From NCBI GenBank assembly GCA_963717195.1, contig CAVQVR010000021.1, forward strand, positions 620,001 to 684,000: a DNA stretch of 64,000 nt, written 5' to 3'. Numbering within the stretch: position 1 is the first letter of the stretch; each line of letters begins with the position of its first letter. Shown here piece by piece: positions 62,952 to 64,000 of this stretch. Source of the DNA: JACDAE01 sp963717195. GTDB taxonomy: Bacteria; Chloroflexota; Ktedonobacteria; Ktedonobacterales; Ktedonobacteraceae. A program made the translations under genes and the position numbers. The notes beneath the pieces were generated by a model. The model did no database searches, was not told the DNA's origin, and saw only the letters and a program-made list of their open reading frames with translations.

Positions 62952-63203
62952 ATGAAATTCATCTGGGGTCTGCTCCTGGGCTTAGGTCTGGGTGTCGTTA
63001 TCGGCTTACTTGTTGCTCCTCAGCCAGGTGAAGCTACTCTTGCCCAGCTCCGTGAGCAGGGAATACAATTGAGCTCCGGCAATCTGAACGAACAATTGCG
63101 CGGTCGTGCCAACGAGGCTCTTGCTCAAGGACGCGAACTGTATGGACGAACGAAGGATGACCTGACTGATCGCTATACGAGGGCTAAATCTGGCAATCTG
63201 TAA
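62952..63203 (+). CDS. YtxH-like small membrane protein
   Basis: An 83-residue protein with one N-terminal TM helix (IWGLLLGLGLGVVIGLLVAPQPGEATL) followed by a charged helical tail. The APxxG text after the helix is typical of YtxH-domain stress-associated proteins. AAGGGAG precedes the ATG. Function unknown. Confidence 0.75.
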   Translation: MKFIWGLLLGLGLGVVIGLLVAPQPGEATLAQLREQGIQLSSGNLNEQLRGRANEALAQGRELYGRTKDDLTDRYTRAKSGNL

Positions 63204-63505
63204 GAATTGGACCTTTTCATTCTAAATATGGGCCTGGCATTCTACCGGGTCCATATTTATATTGCTCTTCTGTTAAGAAAAACTTTATCAGTTTTTATTC
63301 AATCTATACTATAGTACAGTTTTTCATTGACAATACGACCTCCAATGCTGCACAACTTATTTGTTAACGGTCACTGTACTGTTAGAGCACAGGTTAAATA
63401 TTCCCGCTTGCCTGATATGCCAATGATAGCACACTATTTCTTCAGCCAGGTACAGAGGAGATTTTATTGCCTGCTTGCTAAATTTTGAGTTTGAGGAGGA
63501 CACTT
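63204..63505. other. intergenic leader of the GH9 gene
   Basis: About 300 AT-rich bases upstream of the GH9 gene. No repeat or promoter consensus stands out. Confidence 0.4.
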
Positions 63506-64000
63506 ATGTCGCAGCAGCATATGCATCATTGGGTGCAAAACTCCAATGATAAAAATATCACCGATACATTCCCACTCCCTGCCTCAGGAACCATCGAACA
63601 GGTTATCGCCATGACGGCCGTTGATGATGACTCGCCAGATGACTCGCCATCAGAATACAATTATGCAGAGGCATTGCAGAAATCGATTTCTTTCTACGAA
63701 GCACAAAAAGCGGGGCCAGGAGTGACTGGCGGTCACATCATATGGCGGGGAGATTGAAATCTTGGGGATATGGTTGCCCCACTTCGCCCTATCAGTTCTG
63801 ATAGTATTGGTACCAACATGTCACAAGACTTTATTGATGCTCATCGCCAGTGGCTTGATCCAGAGGGAAAGGGAACGGTAGATGTAAGCGGCGGTTTCTA
63901 TGACGCAGGCGATCATGTAAAGTTCGGCCTGCCTCAGGGTTATACCGCCTCGACACTTGGTTGGGCATTCTACGAATTCAGGCAAGCCTTCGTCGACACA
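63506..64000 (+). pseudogene. GH9 glycoside hydrolase (endoglucanase type), broken by an in-frame TGA, 3' end outside window
   Basis: The frame starts at an ATG with AGGAGG seven bases upstream. It reads SEYNYAEALQKSISFYEAQKAGPG...WRGD, the GH9 N-terminus, then a TGA (63755-63757). In the same frame it goes on NLGDMVAPLRP... to GGFYDAGDHVKFGLPQG, which contains the GH9 catalytic Asp cluster (DAGDH), up to the window edge. The TGA replaces one residue after WRGD. It may be a nonsense mutation, a sequencing error or a read-through site. GH9 enzymes cut cellulose. No signal peptide is seen at the N-terminus, so export is unclear. Confidence 0.8.

Noticed and set aside
63755..63757. Selenocysteine or programmed read-through at the GH9 TGA
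   Set aside because: No downstream hairpin of the SECIS type was evident, and GH9 enzymes have no selenocysteine precedent. A nonsense change or error is simpler.
1..64000. CRISPR arrays, prophage genes, complete insertion sequences
   Set aside because: No array of regularly spaced short repeats with unique spacers, no phage structural genes and no full transposase gene were found. The tandem 53-bp units have no spacers.

Overview
The window looks like chromosome of a Ktedonobacterales-type member of the Chloroflexota, a filamentous, spore-forming soil lineage. This is inference. It rests on roughly 50 % GC, WD40 and Ser/Thr-kinase genes, a WXG100-type toxin module, a large lone chemoreceptor-like protein, ScpA and ParAB beside ribosomal genes, and many non-coding palindromes starting with GTAGGGG. 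No plasmid or phage backbone and no CRISPR array were seen.

Layout. 1-9.9 kb: a Ser/Thr kinase cut by the window edge, an L,D-transpeptidase, a lipoprotein, an acetyltransferase, a membrane-anchored trypsin-like protease, then zinc-ribbon protein/rpsU, a CpXC protein, a MogA/MoaB-type enzyme and a WD40 protein. 10-15.7 kb: a phosphate operon, pstS-pstC-pstA-small ORF-pstB-phoB-like regulator, preceded by 11-bp-spaced Pho-box-like hexamers. 15.8-24.3 kb: phosphoesterase, parAB, DinB and HD proteins, a LuxR-type regulator, and a run of MBL hydrolase, site-2 protease, HD protein and scpA. 24.3-30 kb: an accessory stretch with a CAP protein, a MITE, a TIR protein, a pentapeptide-repeat protein and a candidate immunity-toxin-WXG100 set. 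30-34 kb: a flavoprotein/ferredoxin/membrane cytochrome operon. 35-43 kb: HAD hydrolase, Fur-family repressor, a second Ser/Thr kinase, a biotin carboxylase, an MCP-like receptor, a second MITE and an RNA methyltransferase. 43.8-51 kb: rpmI-rplT on the minus strand and, divergently, rpsF-ssb-rpsR followed by a PpiC-type foldase, hemW and recJ. 51-60 kb: glutamate dehydrogenase, arginase and a branched-chain aminotransferase, a sensor kinase/regulator locus split by a frameshift, and an M16 peptidase. 60-64 kb: an HTH-TPR regulator, an intron-bearing tRNA-Lys, a lone receiver protein, a YtxH-like protein and the start of a GH9 cellulase gene broken by an in-frame TGA.

The most striking object is a tRNA-Lys(UUU) gene at 61344-62054 whose anticodon loop is split by an ORF-less group II intron. 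It has a canonical 34-nt domain V and a domain VI with a bulged A seven nucleotides from the 3' end. Bacterial tRNA introns are normally group I; a group II intron at this kind of site is best known from plant chloroplast trnK. Other points of interest are two MITE families, each with 8-bp target duplications, a dispersed GTAGGGG repeat family into which one MITE has inserted, and the WXG100-linked nuclease toxin candidate.

How the genes work together. The pst genes form one uptake and regulation unit, although phoU and phoR are not present. rpsF-ssb-rpsR and rpmI-rplT are housekeeping translation and replication clusters. The FAD/ferredoxin/cytochrome genes look like one membrane electron-transfer complex. 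Glutamate dehydrogenase, arginase and the aminotransferase form a loose nitrogen/amino-acid neighbourhood. All functional assignments come from reading motifs; no database search was possible.
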